Assembly (NCBI GenBank): GCA_016845065.1
Contig: JAERTG010000121.1
Span: forward strand, 62,001 to 126,000
DNA length: 64,000 nt
Direction: 5' to 3'
Source: Fidelibacterota bacterium
GTDB lineage: Bacteria > Fidelibacterota > UBA8477 > JABMPR01
This document shows positions 1-8,806 of this stretch, piece after piece; positions within the stretch are counted from its first letter, which is position 1; each line of letters opens with the position of its first letter. Under the pieces are notes generated by a model. The model was not told the DNA's origin. It did no database searches and saw nothing but the letters and a program-made list of their open reading frames with translations. The position numbers were made by a program, and so were the translations under genes.

Positions 1-327
1 AATTTCAATGGCCTTGGCGTGAGCCAGGGCCTCTATGGCTTCAGTATTAGTTAGACCCCTCGGAATTGAATAAGCACCTGGATAAATAGATCGAGTTCTA
101 TTAAGTAATTTCGCGGCAAGCTTGAATGATTCTGTGGAGGATATAATTCCCTCGTCATAAAGTTGCTGGGCAATGGCACTTAAGGAACTCCCATCACGAA
201 TAACTATCTGAGCAAGATCATCATCATTACTGCGTGGTCTCGAATCAAAAACAAGATACAGACTTGTAATAGCAGTCAAACATAGAATGATTAGAGCGGT
301 GAGCGCATAGCGCAGAATCCTATTCAA
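1..327 (-). CDS. mltG: Endolytic murein transglycosylase MltG, N-terminal part (cut by window edge)
   Basis: The minus strand is open from a TTG at 327 to the window edge (109 codons). It begins with a short basic stretch and one membrane segment (about residues 4-25), then a periplasmic region with the LysM-like start of the YceG/MltG family: IVIRDGSSLSAIAQQL, then GIISS, and YPGAYSIPRGL. This matches the conserved pattern of an easily initiated repeat followed by 'G-x-Y-x-(I/L)-P-x-G'. MltG cleaves nascent glycan strands in the inner-membrane periplasmic space and sets their length. The start is inferred from a purine-rich AAAGGAAA 6 bases upstream. The catalytic Glu lies beyond the edge, so activity cannot be judged. 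It faces away from the DUF3098 gene. Confidence 0.8.
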   Translation of the reverse strand, partial: MNRILRYALTALIILCLTAITSLYLVFDSRPRSNDDDLAQIVIRDGSSLSAIAQQLYDEGIISSTESFKLAAKLLNRTRSIYPGAYSIPRGLTNTEAIEALAHAKAIEI

Positions 328-456
328 GCACAATTTCCTTTCTAAAGTCTATCAATATAGAAGGGGTCATTTGGCATGTCAACGAGTGTAAATATTTAAA
401 CAAATAAATGGTTTTTATTTGCGCACCTATTTGTCACCATCTATATTCGCCGCGCT

Positions 457-687
457 ATGATAAGTAAAGGCAACAACGACACCAAACACTGGCTCTCTGA
501 GTTACCTTTTACGAGAATAAATTATTTTCTTTTCATAGCAGGGCTTATTGTCATAATTCTTGGATATGTATTGATGGGAACAGGCGAGCTTAACAGTGTG
601 CAAGCTCTATCGGTTTCACCTATCGTATTACTCATTGGGTACCTGGTAATAATTCCAGTGTCCATCATGTACAGGAAAAAAGACTAA
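457..687 (+). CDS. DUF3098 family small membrane protein
   Basis: This 76-residue protein has two predicted membrane helices (about residues 24-42 and 51-69) and a basic C-terminus ending in RKKD. The stretch LGYVLMGTGE followed by a second helix starting VSPIVLLIGYLVI resembles DUF3098, a short family found mainly in Bacteroidota and relatives and often near cell-division genes. No enzymatic motif is visible and no function is known. It stands alone, divergent from mltG and just upstream of tRNA-Asp. The sequence before the ATG has no clear Shine-Dalgarno motif. Confidence 0.65.
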   Translation: MISKGNNDTKHWLSELPFTRINYFLFIAGLIVIILGYVLMGTGELNSVQALSVSPIVLLIGYLVIIPVSIMYRKKD

Positions 688-703
688 GTCATTTGAAATT
701 TTT

Positions 704-778
704 GGGATCGTAGTTCAGCTTGGTTAGAACGCCGGCCTGTCAAGCCGGAGGTCGCCGGTTCGATCCCGGTCGGTCCCG
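704..778 (+). tRNA. tRNA-Asp (anticodon GTC)
   Basis: The cloverleaf folds by eye: acceptor GGGATCG pairs with CGGTCCC at 771-777 with one G-T pair, the D arm is GTTC/GAAC, the anticodon stem is CCGGC/GCCGG around loop CTGTCAA (anticodon GTC), and the T arm is GCCGG-TTCGATC-CCGGT. The discriminator base is G, as expected for tRNA-Asp. The 3' CCA is not fully encoded (the genome continues CA then T), so it would be completed by CCA-adding enzyme. Confidence 0.95.
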
Positions 779-783
779 CATTA

Positions 784-810
784 AGCTCCTGAGAGATCAG
801 GGGCTTTTTT
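784..810 (+). terminator. Intrinsic terminator after tRNA-Asp
   Basis: A 9-bp stem, AGCTCCTGA with TCAGGGGCT around a GAGA tetraloop, runs straight into six T residues. It lies 5 bases beyond the tRNA and would end its transcript. Confidence 0.85.
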
Positions 811-928
811 GTATCCCGAAACCCTCCCGATTACAGAGAATTAAAAAATACTCTCCACCTCATTAGGAAGATGGCAATCGAGCTCTTATCTTTCTATGTT
901 GTTCAGTTGAAGCTGAACCAATTACAGG

Positions 929-961
929 TTTGGGCTGAATAATCTCCTATCAGTAACTTTC
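929..961 (+). promoter_or_regulatory. Possible Bacteroidota-type promoter for the glycan gene cluster
   Basis: TTTG at 929-932, a 21-base spacer, then TAACTTTC at 954-961 match TTTG-N(19-23)-TANNTTTG except for the last base. It sits 22 bases before the GTG start at 983. A perfect 6-bp inverted repeat (GTTCAG/CTGAAC, 901-918) lies just upstream. Only the pattern match supports this call. Confidence 0.35.
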
Positions 962-982
962 ATTATTACAGGAGCTCTTTAA

Positions 983-2500
983 GTGGGTCGATTCAGAAAC
1001 ATATTAACTGCAGTTGTTTTTGCTTCAGCAATCAGCTTCATATTCGCTGCTGCAATCCATTCGCTTGAGGAACCCCTGGAACGGGACCTGACAACCTATG
1101 GATACATTGGTCACGCCCTCCTGTCAGGTGAGCAGTTATACACTGATCTATGGGACCATAAACCCCCAGGGATCCACCTGGCTTACGCACTAGCGGAACT
1201 TATATGGGGTTACGGACAGCATTCCATTTCTTTTATTTGGGTATTGATTTCCATTTTATCAATATTCCAAGTATATCTCATTTTGGATAAACTATCCGGT
1301 TGGCAAGCCGCTCTTCTTGGAGTGGTTTACTATACACTATCAGTAAACTCCATCCATCTAGAGGCAAATCAGCCAAACACTGAAATATTTATCAACTACT
1401 TCACTTTGATCTCGATCTGGGCTCTGGTACAAGTACCTGTACCTCAGAATAGTAATCTCCATATAACGGGTTGGGCAATGGGAGTGGCTACCATGTTTAA
1501 ACCCGTAGCTTTTTTTGTATTGATTCCCATAGTCGTTTACATTTTGCTACGGAGATATTCTGTAGATAAGCGTCTTACCTACCACCAATTTCTACAATCA
1601 TCTTTTACTGTATTATATCCTCTACCCCTCCTGTGGGGAATAATGTTTGGATATGCCCTGCTCCTAGGCAGATTTGACGATTTCTGGGATGTGCTTATTG
1701 TATATAACAATCAATATGCAGGCAACTCTCTAAGAAATATCTGGGCATTTTTAACCCACCCTAATTATCTATTCCCACAAGCGCTCACCGGTGTTTGGTT
1801 GTTGGTTTTACAGGGGTTTGCTTGGCTGTTTGTTGGTTCTCGGCGAACGCATGCAAGGGTACCACATTATTTCATGTTGCTAATCACTCTTGGGGTTCTT
1901 TTTGAAATAGGCAGCCTCGGGAAAAGCTTCGCTCATTATTTTCAGGTTCTTGTGCCAGTGGTGGTGATGAACTCAAGCCTGCTGTCCTATTATGTTTTTT
2001 CTGAAATGAAAGTCAGATCAAGATTCCGCATTCTGCTGAGTACTCTCCTGGTTTCTTGCACGCTGGGAACGATGATAAACCTGCAGATTGATTTTTTTAA
2101 ACTTGACCCCATTGAAATCTCACTTGAAAAATATAAGCGACAATTCCTGGACGCCCGGGAAATTGGTCAAGAGATCAAAGCAATTACTGCTCCTGATGAT
2201 CTCATCTATTATTGGGGATCTGAGTCAGGAGTGTACTATTACAGCCAGAGAAAATCCGCCTCGGGGATATTTTACAATCTTCCCCTGAAGGAAAAAAGGA
2301 ATAGCCAGAAGGAAGCTTTGAATGCACGACTCCTGGCAGATTTGATGGCAACTCCACCAGATGTTTTTATTTGGAACAGTAAAGAGGGTGCCATTGAGAA
2401 TAGTCATCTCCACGATTTTGTGTCTGAGAGCTATTACCTGCTGGGTAACAGGTCAAATTTCCAAATCTACGTAAGCGATCCGGGGAAATATGAGTTTTGA
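983..2500 (+). CDS. GT-C (GT39/PMT-like) membrane glycosyltransferase
   Basis: This 505-residue polytopic protein has about ten hydrophobic helices and a short hydrophilic C-terminal domain. Its first periplasmic loop carries RDLTTYGYIGHALLSGEQLY followed by DLWDHKPPGIHL; the acidic-residue loop and the H-K-P-P motif are typical of ArnT/PMT-like GT-C enzymes that take sugars from polyprenyl-phosphate donors and transfer them on the periplasmic face. The start is GTG at 983 with CAGGAG 8 bases upstream. It overlaps glf by 11 bases, and a GT2 gene follows, so the three probably form a surface-glycan operon. Donor and acceptor cannot be read from the sequence. Confidence 0.75.
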   Translation: MGRFRNILTAVVFASAISFIFAAAIHSLEEPLERDLTTYGYIGHALLSGEQLYTDLWDHKPPGIHLAYALAELIWGYGQHSISFIWVLISILSIFQVYLILDKLSGWQAALLGVVYYTLSVNSIHLEANQPNTEIFINYFTLISIWALVQVPVPQNSNLHITGWAMGVATMFKPVAFFVLIPIVVYILLRRYSVDKRLTYHQFLQSSFTVLYPLPLLWGIMFGYALLLGRFDDFWDVLIVYNNQYAGNSLRNIWAFLTHPNYLFPQALTGVWLLVLQGFAWLFVGSRRTHARVPHYFMLLITLGVLFEIGSLGKSFAHYFQVLVPVVVMNSSLLSYYVFSEMKVRSRFRILLSTLLVSCTLGTMINLQIDFFKLDPIEISLEKYKRQFLDAREIGQEIKAITAPDDLIYYWGSESGVYYYSQRKSASGIFYNLPLKEKRNSQKEALNARLLADLMATPPDVFIWNSKEGAIENSHLHDFVSESYYLLGNRSNFQIYVSDPGKYEF

Positions 2501-3647
2501 GAATTATAAATATGTTGTCGTAGGTAGCGGATTTTTTGGAGCCGTAGTAGCTGAACGTCTCGCCTATGATTTCGGTAAGCCTGTACTGGTACTTGAGAAA
2601 AGGAATCATGTTGGGGGTAACTGCCATTCTGTTGATCATGCTGAGACTGGCATCCACTACCACATATATGGTACTCACATCTTCCATACCAGTGACCGGG
2701 AAGTGTGGGAATACATTAACAAATTTACAGATTTTAATGGATACCATCATCAGGTACTTACAACACACAGGGATAAAGTATACCAGATGCCCATAAACCT
2801 TGAAACCATCAACAGTTATTATGGATTGAATTTGAGACCATTTGAAGTTTCAACCTTCATTGCTGAAGAGGTAGGCAAAACTGGAATCACCAACCCTCGC
2901 AATTTTGAAGAAAAAGCCGTGAGCATGGTTGGCCGACCCCTCTATGAAGCTTTTATAAAAGGATATACAACCAAACAATGGGGTTGTCCACCAGATCAGT
3001 TGCCAGCAACATTACTTCAACGGCTACCCTTTCGGACGAGTTATGATGAGAATTACTTCTTTGATCCATGGCAGGGTATACCACTTCTAGGTTATTCTAG
3101 CATATTTGATAAACTCTTGAACAACCCAAAGATACGTGTGGAATTGAATACAGATTTCTTTTCGATTCAACATGAACTTGCTGGGGATGCATGTGTTGTG
3201 TACACAGGACCACTCGATAAATTATTTGATTATCGTCATGGCCACCTCGAGTGGCGCAGCCTCTCATTTGAAGAAGAAGTTCTGGATGTTCAGGATTATC
3301 AAGGGACCTCTGTAATGAACTACGCCGATGAGAACGTACCATATACAAGAATTCACGAACCAAGGCATCTACACCCAGAAAAGGATTATACAGAATCTCA
3401 AACCTTGACAATTAAGGAGTATTCCCGTCAAGGCAGTAGTGATGATCCTTACTATCCAGTTGGTGGTGACAGGAATAGAGCCATTCTCGAGAAGTATCTG
3501 ATTGATGTGTCGCGAAATAATAATCTCTTTGTAGGCGGTCGCTTGGGGGACTACAAATACTATGATATGGATCAAACAATTGCCGTCGCATTACGAACCT
3601 ATAAACAAATTCGCGATAGAACACAAAATGAACCAAAGCCAAGGTGA
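2490..3647 (+). CDS. glf: UDP-galactopyranose mutase
   Basis: At 385 residues this matches the family length. The N-terminal FAD-binding motif is YVVVGSGFFGAVVAERLA, followed by LEKRNHVGGNCHS, the IHYHIYGTHIFHTS block and the conserved GYTTKQWG segment. The C-terminal part has the FVGGRLGDYKYYDMDQTI stretch that contacts the flavin. The enzyme interconverts UDP-galactopyranose and UDP-galactofuranose in the cytoplasm, supplying galactofuranose for surface glycans. The ATG lies inside the end of the upstream glycosyltransferase (11-base overlap), and its own end overlaps the GT2 start, so the three are likely translationally coupled. Confidence 0.95.
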   Translation: MSFENYKYVVVGSGFFGAVVAERLAYDFGKPVLVLEKRNHVGGNCHSVDHAETGIHYHIYGTHIFHTSDREVWEYINKFTDFNGYHHQVLTTHRDKVYQMPINLETINSYYGLNLRPFEVSTFIAEEVGKTGITNPRNFEEKAVSMVGRPLYEAFIKGYTTKQWGCPPDQLPATLLQRLPFRTSYDENYFFDPWQGIPLLGYSSIFDKLLNNPKIRVELNTDFFSIQHELAGDACVVYTGPLDKLFDYRHGHLEWRSLSFEEEVLDVQDYQGTSVMNYADENVPYTRIHEPRHLHPEKDYTESQTLTIKEYSRQGSSDDPYYPVGGDRNRAILEKYLIDVSRNNNLFVGGRLGDYKYYDMDQTIAVALRTYKQIRDRTQNEPKPR

Positions 3648-4347
3648 AACCCTCTCACTTGTTCTCCCTATCTACAATGAAGCTGAAGTCATTGCAGATG
3701 TAATACAGTCATGGGACAAGTGTTTAGACCAGCTGGGAGTTGAGTATACCATCCATGCTTATAATGATGGTTCAACGGATAAATCTCTCGAGATTTTGCA
3801 TGAGTTGGATCAGGAAATTGAGGCCCTTTGCATCCATACCTCTAAAAATCGGGGTCATGGTCAAACTCTCCTAGAAGGGTATACTCGTTCACTCTCACAG
3901 ACATGGATCTTCCAAACGGATGCTGATAATGAGCTATCACCTGACTCATTCAATGAATTGTGGGAACACCGAATGGATTATGATTTTTTGATTGGACGAC
4001 GATCTCAAAGGTCTCAGCCACTCTCACGGAAACTAATTAGCCTTGTTTCACGTATTGTTGTTCAGCTTTTTTATGGTCGAGGTGTATGGGATGTAAATTC
4101 ACCCTTTCGATTGATGAGAGCTTCAGCTCTACACTCTACCATCTCAAACATCCCAATGAATACCTTCGCTCCGAATCTGATCATTTCTGGGGTAGTCAAT
4201 TTAACTAAATTGACCTACTTTGAAGTATTGGTTCCACATCAGCAAAGACAAACCGGGAAAGTGTCCATCAAGAAATTCCGTCTATTCTTAGCAGCCTTGA
4301 AATCCTTTTGGCAAACCATACACTTCAGGTTGATTAGCATTCGTTAA
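3628..4347 (+). CDS. Family 2 (GT-A) glycosyltransferase
   Basis: The open frame extends further upstream, but the ATG at 3628 is preferred because it places the conserved LSLVLPIYNEAEVI start about 10 residues in and leaves a normal 20-base overlap with glf. The GT2 signatures are YNDGSTDKSLE (nucleotide-sugar binding), KNRGHGQTLLEGY and the metal-binding QTDADNE. The resulting 239-residue protein has no C-terminal membrane helices, so it is a soluble or peripheral enzyme related to dolichol-phosphate-mannose synthase-like transferases. It probably makes a polyprenyl-linked sugar donor or adds a sugar to a lipid-linked glycan with the glf product nearby. The specific sugar is unknown. Confidence 0.8.
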   Translation: MNQSQGETLSLVLPIYNEAEVIADVIQSWDKCLDQLGVEYTIHAYNDGSTDKSLEILHELDQEIEALCIHTSKNRGHGQTLLEGYTRSLSQTWIFQTDADNELSPDSFNELWEHRMDYDFLIGRRSQRSQPLSRKLISLVSRIVVQLFYGRGVWDVNSPFRLMRASALHSTISNIPMNTFAPNLIISGVVNLTKLTYFEVLVPHQQRQTGKVSIKKFRLFLAALKSFWQTIHFRLISIR

Positions 4348-4484
4348 ATCTGTGCACTCCTCACCAACCTGGAGTAGTTTACAGTCTATCTTTTCATCTC
4401 TTCGTACCAATTTCTACATTTTGACTAATTGAATACTCCTACAGATTTCTTATGTTATTGACCAATTATTTGGAGCTTCAGCGT

Positions 4485-7400
4485 ATGAATCGATATCATT
4501 ATGTTCTCACAATTGTTCTTGTGGCATTTCTAATTTCCTGTATATCCAACAAACCTGTGAGTACCGATTATGATTATTCAAATATGGATAGACCCACGAA
4601 AAAAGCCTACCTGGGTGTAGAGCGATTTCTAGCCTCCAGCACTAATGCTAATTCACCACTTCAACTAAACAAATATACAAAAATTGATACTATCATCGTT
4701 GATGCTGATTCAAAGCAACTTGAGATTCACTTCAACAGAAACTTTGCTGACATTCCCATGCGAGAAGATGTGGTCAAGGATGTTCACGCAAGTGTAAGTG
4801 AATTTCTTGGCAGAAAATTTAGAGACTATCGGTTGAAAATTTTTTCTGTTAATCACCCGATTGAAGATCTGATCCCAAATTACTTCCGAGGTAGCAAACG
4901 CAGTTATGATCGATCAAGAATGCCAGCAGCTGAAACAAGGTCGGTTCCATTGGTTCGGAATATCAGCCACAATTGGACCCCTTCATCTGGTCTATACAAT
5001 CGCAACATTGCCCTCTGGCATAGTCACGGTTGGTATTATGAGCAAACGCTAAAGCGTTGGGAATGGCAACGAGCTCGAGTGTTTCAGACTGTGGAAGACC
5101 TACTACCCATGTCTTTCACATTGAAATATCTAGTACCCATGCTCGAAAATGCCGGGGCTCTGGTTTTCATGCCGAGAGAGCGTGATCTTCAGACAAACGA
5201 AGTCATAATTGACAATGACACACCTGGTGTAAAATCAGCCTACCAGGAGTACGACTCCAAATTAGAAAAATGGAAAATGTTGGAACAACCAGGCTTTGCG
5301 ATTGGAACCCCTCCCTATGTCTCTGGAGATAATCCCTTTTTTATGGGAACATCTCGTATCATCAGGGCAGATACAAGTGGGAGCGCCAAAATTCGTTGGA
5401 TCCCCAGTCTTCCTGAAGCAGGGAAATACGCCGTTTACATAGCATATAGCGCAGCTGATAGCAACGTAACCGATGCTCATTATACTGTTTTTCATACTGG
5501 GGGTCAGACGGAATTTTTAGTGAATCAGCAAATTGGTGGCAACACCTGGATTTACCTGGGTACCTTTGATTTCAATCAGGATCTGAATGAGAACATCCAT
5601 CGGGTTGAACTTACCAACCAAAGTCGGGAATCTGGTCTATATGTGAATGCAGATGCGATACGGTTTGGTGGAGGTATGGGTAATGTGTCGCGTGAAGGAC
5701 AGGTGAGTGGCCGCCCAAGATTTACAGAAGCAGCCCGGTACTACCTCCAATATGCCGGAATGCCCGATACCTTGGTTTACAATTTGAACGAAGATGAAAG
5801 CGATTATAAGGACGATTATCAGTGTCGGGCAGAATGGGTCAACTATTTACGTGGAGCCCCTTACGGACCCAATCTAGATCGCCAAACTCCTGGTCTAAAA
5901 ATCCCCATCGATCTTTCCTTTGCCTTTCATACTGATGCTGGTTTTACGCGTAATGATACGGTGATCGGCACTCTCTCTATTTATAGTACGAAAGACTCAG
6001 AAGAGAGTGAAGTATTTCCAGATTCTATGTCACGCATGACGAATCGAGATCTGGCAGATATTCTCCAAACACAGATTGTCAATGATATCCGTGCCAAATA
6101 TGATCCAAATTGGACACGACGTATGCTGTGGGACCGTGGGTATAGCGAAGCTTATCGTCCAAATGTACCATCGGTATTATTAGAGCTGCTCTCTCATCAC
6201 AATTTTCTGGATATGAAATTTGCTAACGATCCACGCTTCAAATTCGATGCAAGTAGATCCATTTACAAAGCAATGGTCCGATATATCTCGACTCAATGGA
6301 ATCTCGAATATGTTATCCAGCCTCTACCGGTATCGCATTTTCAGGCAACATTTGCTGAATCTGGTGTCCTGAGACTCCAATGGCAGGCCGTACTTGACCC
6401 CCTTGAGAGTACTGCCTCCCCAGATAAGTATATGGTTTATACACAAATCGAGGACGAAGGGTTCGACAATGGAATTGTTGTTGATGAGCCCTTCTTCGAT
6501 ATCCCCGCTCTGGAAGAGGGTCTAATATACAGCTTTAAGGTGACTGCCCTCAACGCTGGAGGTGAAAGTTTCCCTTCGGAGATTCTTTCAGCATGCAATA
6601 TGGGTGGAGACAAAGCACCTGTCCTCATAGTAAATGCATTTGATCGAATTTCAGCAGCTGCCACCATAGAAACAGATAAGTATCTTGGATTCGTTGATCT
6701 CTGGGATGAAGGTGTTTCTGATGGATATGATATGAACTATATCGGCTCCCAATATGATATTCTGGCTGATTCACCCTGGCTAGATGATGATGAACCAGGA
6801 CATGGTGCCAGTTTTGGGAATATGGAAACCACTATTATTCCTGGCAACAGCTTTGATTTTCCAAAGCTCCATGGGAAGTCCCTACGTGAAGCAGGTTATT
6901 CATTTGTTTCATCAAGTGACGAGGCTGTCCGGGATGACCAATTGGATATTAATAATTTTACTTTGCTGGATCTGATTTTTGGTGAGGAAAAGGAAGTACC
7001 AGGACCGAAGGATTTCAGTCCAAAGGATTTTCGTGGGTTCCCAAAAAGATTTCAAGAAAAAATAAGGTCCTACACCCAGTCTGGTGGAAATCTGTTCCTT
7101 AGTGGTGCCTATGTAGGATTTGATCTTTTTGACAATGGGAATGACTCCCTGGATATGCAGTTTGGAGAAGATGTGCTGAAGTATAGATTCAGGACGGATC
7201 ATGCAGTGAAAACGGGTAAACTAAGCATTGTTTCTCAAGATTTGCTCCAAATGGAAACCACACAAAACTTAGTATTCAACACCCGTTACCACCCCTCACA
7301 ATACAAGGTTGAATCACCTGATGCCATAGAGCCCTCCACATCGGATGCTATCACAATTCTGCGCTATGCCGAAAATAATACCAGCGCTGCTATTGCTGCT

Positions 7401-7511
7401 TCCGGGGAGTCGAATATTGTGGTCTTTGGGTTCCCATTTGAAAGCATCCTCACCGAAACCAGTCGAGATGAAGTCATGGCTGCAGTGTTAAAGTTTCTTG
7501 ACGCAAAATAA
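4485..7511 (+). CDS. Large lipoprotein with amidase-like domain, golvesin/xanthan-lyase-like insert and FnIII domain
   Basis: The ATG at 4485 is chosen because GGAG lies 9 bases upstream and it gives a clean lipoprotein signal ending FLISC (about residue 20). The 1008-residue product resembles Bacteroidota proteins named golvesin C-terminal-like or putative xanthan lyase. An N-acetylmuramoyl-amidase-like fold is suggested by ALWHSHGWYYE (about 178), FHTDAG (about 483) and VLLELLSHHN (about 565), which resemble the zinc ligands and catalytic Glu of Amidase_3. A golvesin/Xly CBD-like beta domain (about 290-400) interrupts it. An FnIII-like domain (about 617-702) and a Rossmann-like C-terminal domain with YTQSGGNLFLSGAYVG follow. 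Likely an outer-membrane or periplasmic lipoprotein acting on cell wall or glycan; the substrate is unproven. Confidence 0.7.
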   Translation: MNRYHYVLTIVLVAFLISCISNKPVSTDYDYSNMDRPTKKAYLGVERFLASSTNANSPLQLNKYTKIDTIIVDADSKQLEIHFNRNFADIPMREDVVKDVHASVSEFLGRKFRDYRLKIFSVNHPIEDLIPNYFRGSKRSYDRSRMPAAETRSVPLVRNISHNWTPSSGLYNRNIALWHSHGWYYEQTLKRWEWQRARVFQTVEDLLPMSFTLKYLVPMLENAGALVFMPRERDLQTNEVIIDNDTPGVKSAYQEYDSKLEKWKMLEQPGFAIGTPPYVSGDNPFFMGTSRIIRADTSGSAKIRWIPSLPEAGKYAVYIAYSAADSNVTDAHYTVFHTGGQTEFLVNQQIGGNTWIYLGTFDFNQDLNENIHRVELTNQSRESGLYVNADAIRFGGGMGNVSREGQVSGRPRFTEAARYYLQYAGMPDTLVYNLNEDESDYKDDYQCRAEWVNYLRGAPYGPNLDRQTPGLKIPIDLSFAFHTDAGFTRNDTVIGTLSIYSTKDSEESEVFPDSMSRMTNRDLADILQTQIVNDIRAKYDPNWTRRMLWDRGYSEAYRPNVPSVLLELLSHHNFLDMKFANDPRFKFDASRSIYKAMVRYISTQWNLEYVIQPLPVSHFQATFAESGVLRLQWQAVLDPLESTASPDKYMVYTQIEDEGFDNGIVVDEPFFDIPALEEGLIYSFKVTALNAGGESFPSEILSACNMGGDKAPVLIVNAFDRISAAATIETDKYLGFVDLWDEGVSDGYDMNYIGSQYDILADSPWLDDDEPGHGASFGNMETTIIPGNSFDFPKLHGKSLREAGYSFVSSSDEAVRDDQLDINNFTLLDLIFGEEKEVPGPKDFSPKDFRGFPKRFQEKIRSYTQSGGNLFLSGAYVGFDLFDNGNDSLDMQFGEDVLKYRFRTDHAVKTGKLSIVSQDLLQMETTQNLVFNTRYHPSQYKVESPDAIEPSTSDAITILRYAENNTSAAIAASGESNIVVFGFPFESILTETSRDEVMAAVLKFLDAK

Positions 7512-7530
7512 TCCATAACCCAGAGGATAG

Positions 7531-7899
7531 ATGGGATCTCATCCACTCAACTTAGCTATTAGATTTTTACTGGAAATTTCCGCCTTAATATCATTTGGAT
7601 TGTGGGGGTGGAAATTTTCAGAATCAGGCTGGCGCTATCTCCTTGTGTTCCTTGTCCCCCTCATGTTTGCCATCGCCTGGGGTGTATTTAATGTGCCTGG
7701 CGACCCGAGTCGATCAGGGAATGCACCCATTGTCGTCTCAGGAGTAGTCCGACTTTTATTGGAGCTCGTATTTTTTACTTTGGCCAGTCTGGCACTTTTT
7801 CAGCTAGGATATCAGAATTTATGGTGGATTCTAGGAGTAGCCGTCTTCCTACACTACGCCATTTCGTATGATCGCCTCATTTGGCTTTTTGCACGATAA
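7531..7899 (+). CDS. YrdB/DUF2568 family membrane protein
   Basis: This 122-residue protein has four hydrophobic helices. The segment FAIAWGVFNVPGDPSRSG followed by RLLLELVFF matches the YrdB (DUF2568) family, whose role is unknown. The ATG has AGAGGATAG directly upstream. It follows the large lipoprotein by 19 bases and precedes the GNAT gene by 5, so all three may share a transcript. Confidence 0.75.
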   Translation: MGSHPLNLAIRFLLEISALISFGLWGWKFSESGWRYLLVFLVPLMFAIAWGVFNVPGDPSRSGNAPIVVSGVVRLLLELVFFTLASLALFQLGYQNLWWILGVAVFLHYAISYDRLIWLFAR

Positions 7900-7904
7900 G
7901 ATCA

Positions 7905-8768
7905 ATGGATATTCAATTAATAACGCAGTATTGGGATAATCCTGAAGCCAGGGAGGCTTTCAAAGCGTTCATTCAGGATATTCATGGACTCGATTTTTCT
8001 GAGTGGGAAGCACGTGGATATTGGGACGACGCCTATGCCCCCTTCTCTTATTTTAAAGATGGTCGGGTTATTTCCAGTGTCTGCATCTACCTGCTTGATG
8101 CAATAGTCGCCGGGAGGCAAACCAAGTTGGCTCAAATATCTGGTGTTGGTACTCACAAGAATTGGCGCAGAAAAGGTTTAAGTCGAAAGTTAACCGAGTT
8201 GGGATTGCAATGGGCTGAGGGTCGCCATCAAGGTGTGTTCCTGTTTGCCGATGAGGAAGCTATCCCTTTTTATCATAAATGCGGATTTTTATCCATCAAG
8301 GATGGGCTTGAATTTACTCATGCTGATCCTGTCCCAAAAAAGCAGGACATTGTCTCTCTTGATCCCTCAGATCAGAAAGATTTGGATAAGATTTACACAT
8401 ATGCAAAAAATAAGACACCTATCTCTGATAAATTCAGTGTTTCTAGTGCAAAATTGCTCATGTTTCATGCCCTTTACACGATGAGGAGCAACTTGTATGA
8501 GATTCCAGCGCTGGAAAGTCTCGTATTTTTTGCTAGAAAAGGGGACATAGTAAACGTGTATGATATTGTATCTGAATGCATCCCCCCTTTCGAGGAGATA
8601 TATCCCTATTTGTCATCAAAGAGGGATAGTAGAATAAATTTTTACTTTCACACTGACAAACTTGGGATTAGAGGTGTCCAGACAGAAATCAATACAGGGA
8701 ATAACACCTTCGTAAAGAAGTCGTTCCCCGTATCAACACCAGTTTTTCCATTCACATCCATGGCTTGA
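7905..8768 (+). CDS. GNAT family N-acetyltransferase with an extra C-terminal domain
   Basis: The ATG at 7905 (MDIQLITQYW) is chosen over an in-frame upstream start that would overlap yrdB. Residues 1-140 form a GNAT acetyl-CoA-binding domain: the motif-A region reads VGTHKNWRRKGLSRKL, a variant of the Q/R-x-x-G-x-G/A loop, and FYHKCGFLSI is the usual motif-B end. The remaining 150 residues have no recognised domain and are rich in aromatic residues; similar long GNATs acetylate small molecules. The substrate cannot be predicted. It is the last plus-strand gene before the convergent pckA. Confidence 0.75.
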   Translation: MDIQLITQYWDNPEAREAFKAFIQDIHGLDFSEWEARGYWDDAYAPFSYFKDGRVISSVCIYLLDAIVAGRQTKLAQISGVGTHKNWRRKGLSRKLTELGLQWAEGRHQGVFLFADEEAIPFYHKCGFLSIKDGLEFTHADPVPKKQDIVSLDPSDQKDLDKIYTYAKNKTPISDKFSVSSAKLLMFHALYTMRSNLYEIPALESLVFFARKGDIVNVYDIVSECIPPFEEIYPYLSSKRDSRINFYFHTDKLGIRGVQTEINTGNNTFVKKSFPVSTPVFPFTSMA

Positions 8769-8806
8769 TCTGAATCGATAGTGCATTTTTCTCAGAGTAT
8801 GAAATT

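Noticed and set aside
4348-4484. Short ACTCC/GGAGT dyad after the GT2 gene as a terminator
   Set aside because: The stem is only 5 bp with a 10-base loop and no T-run follows.
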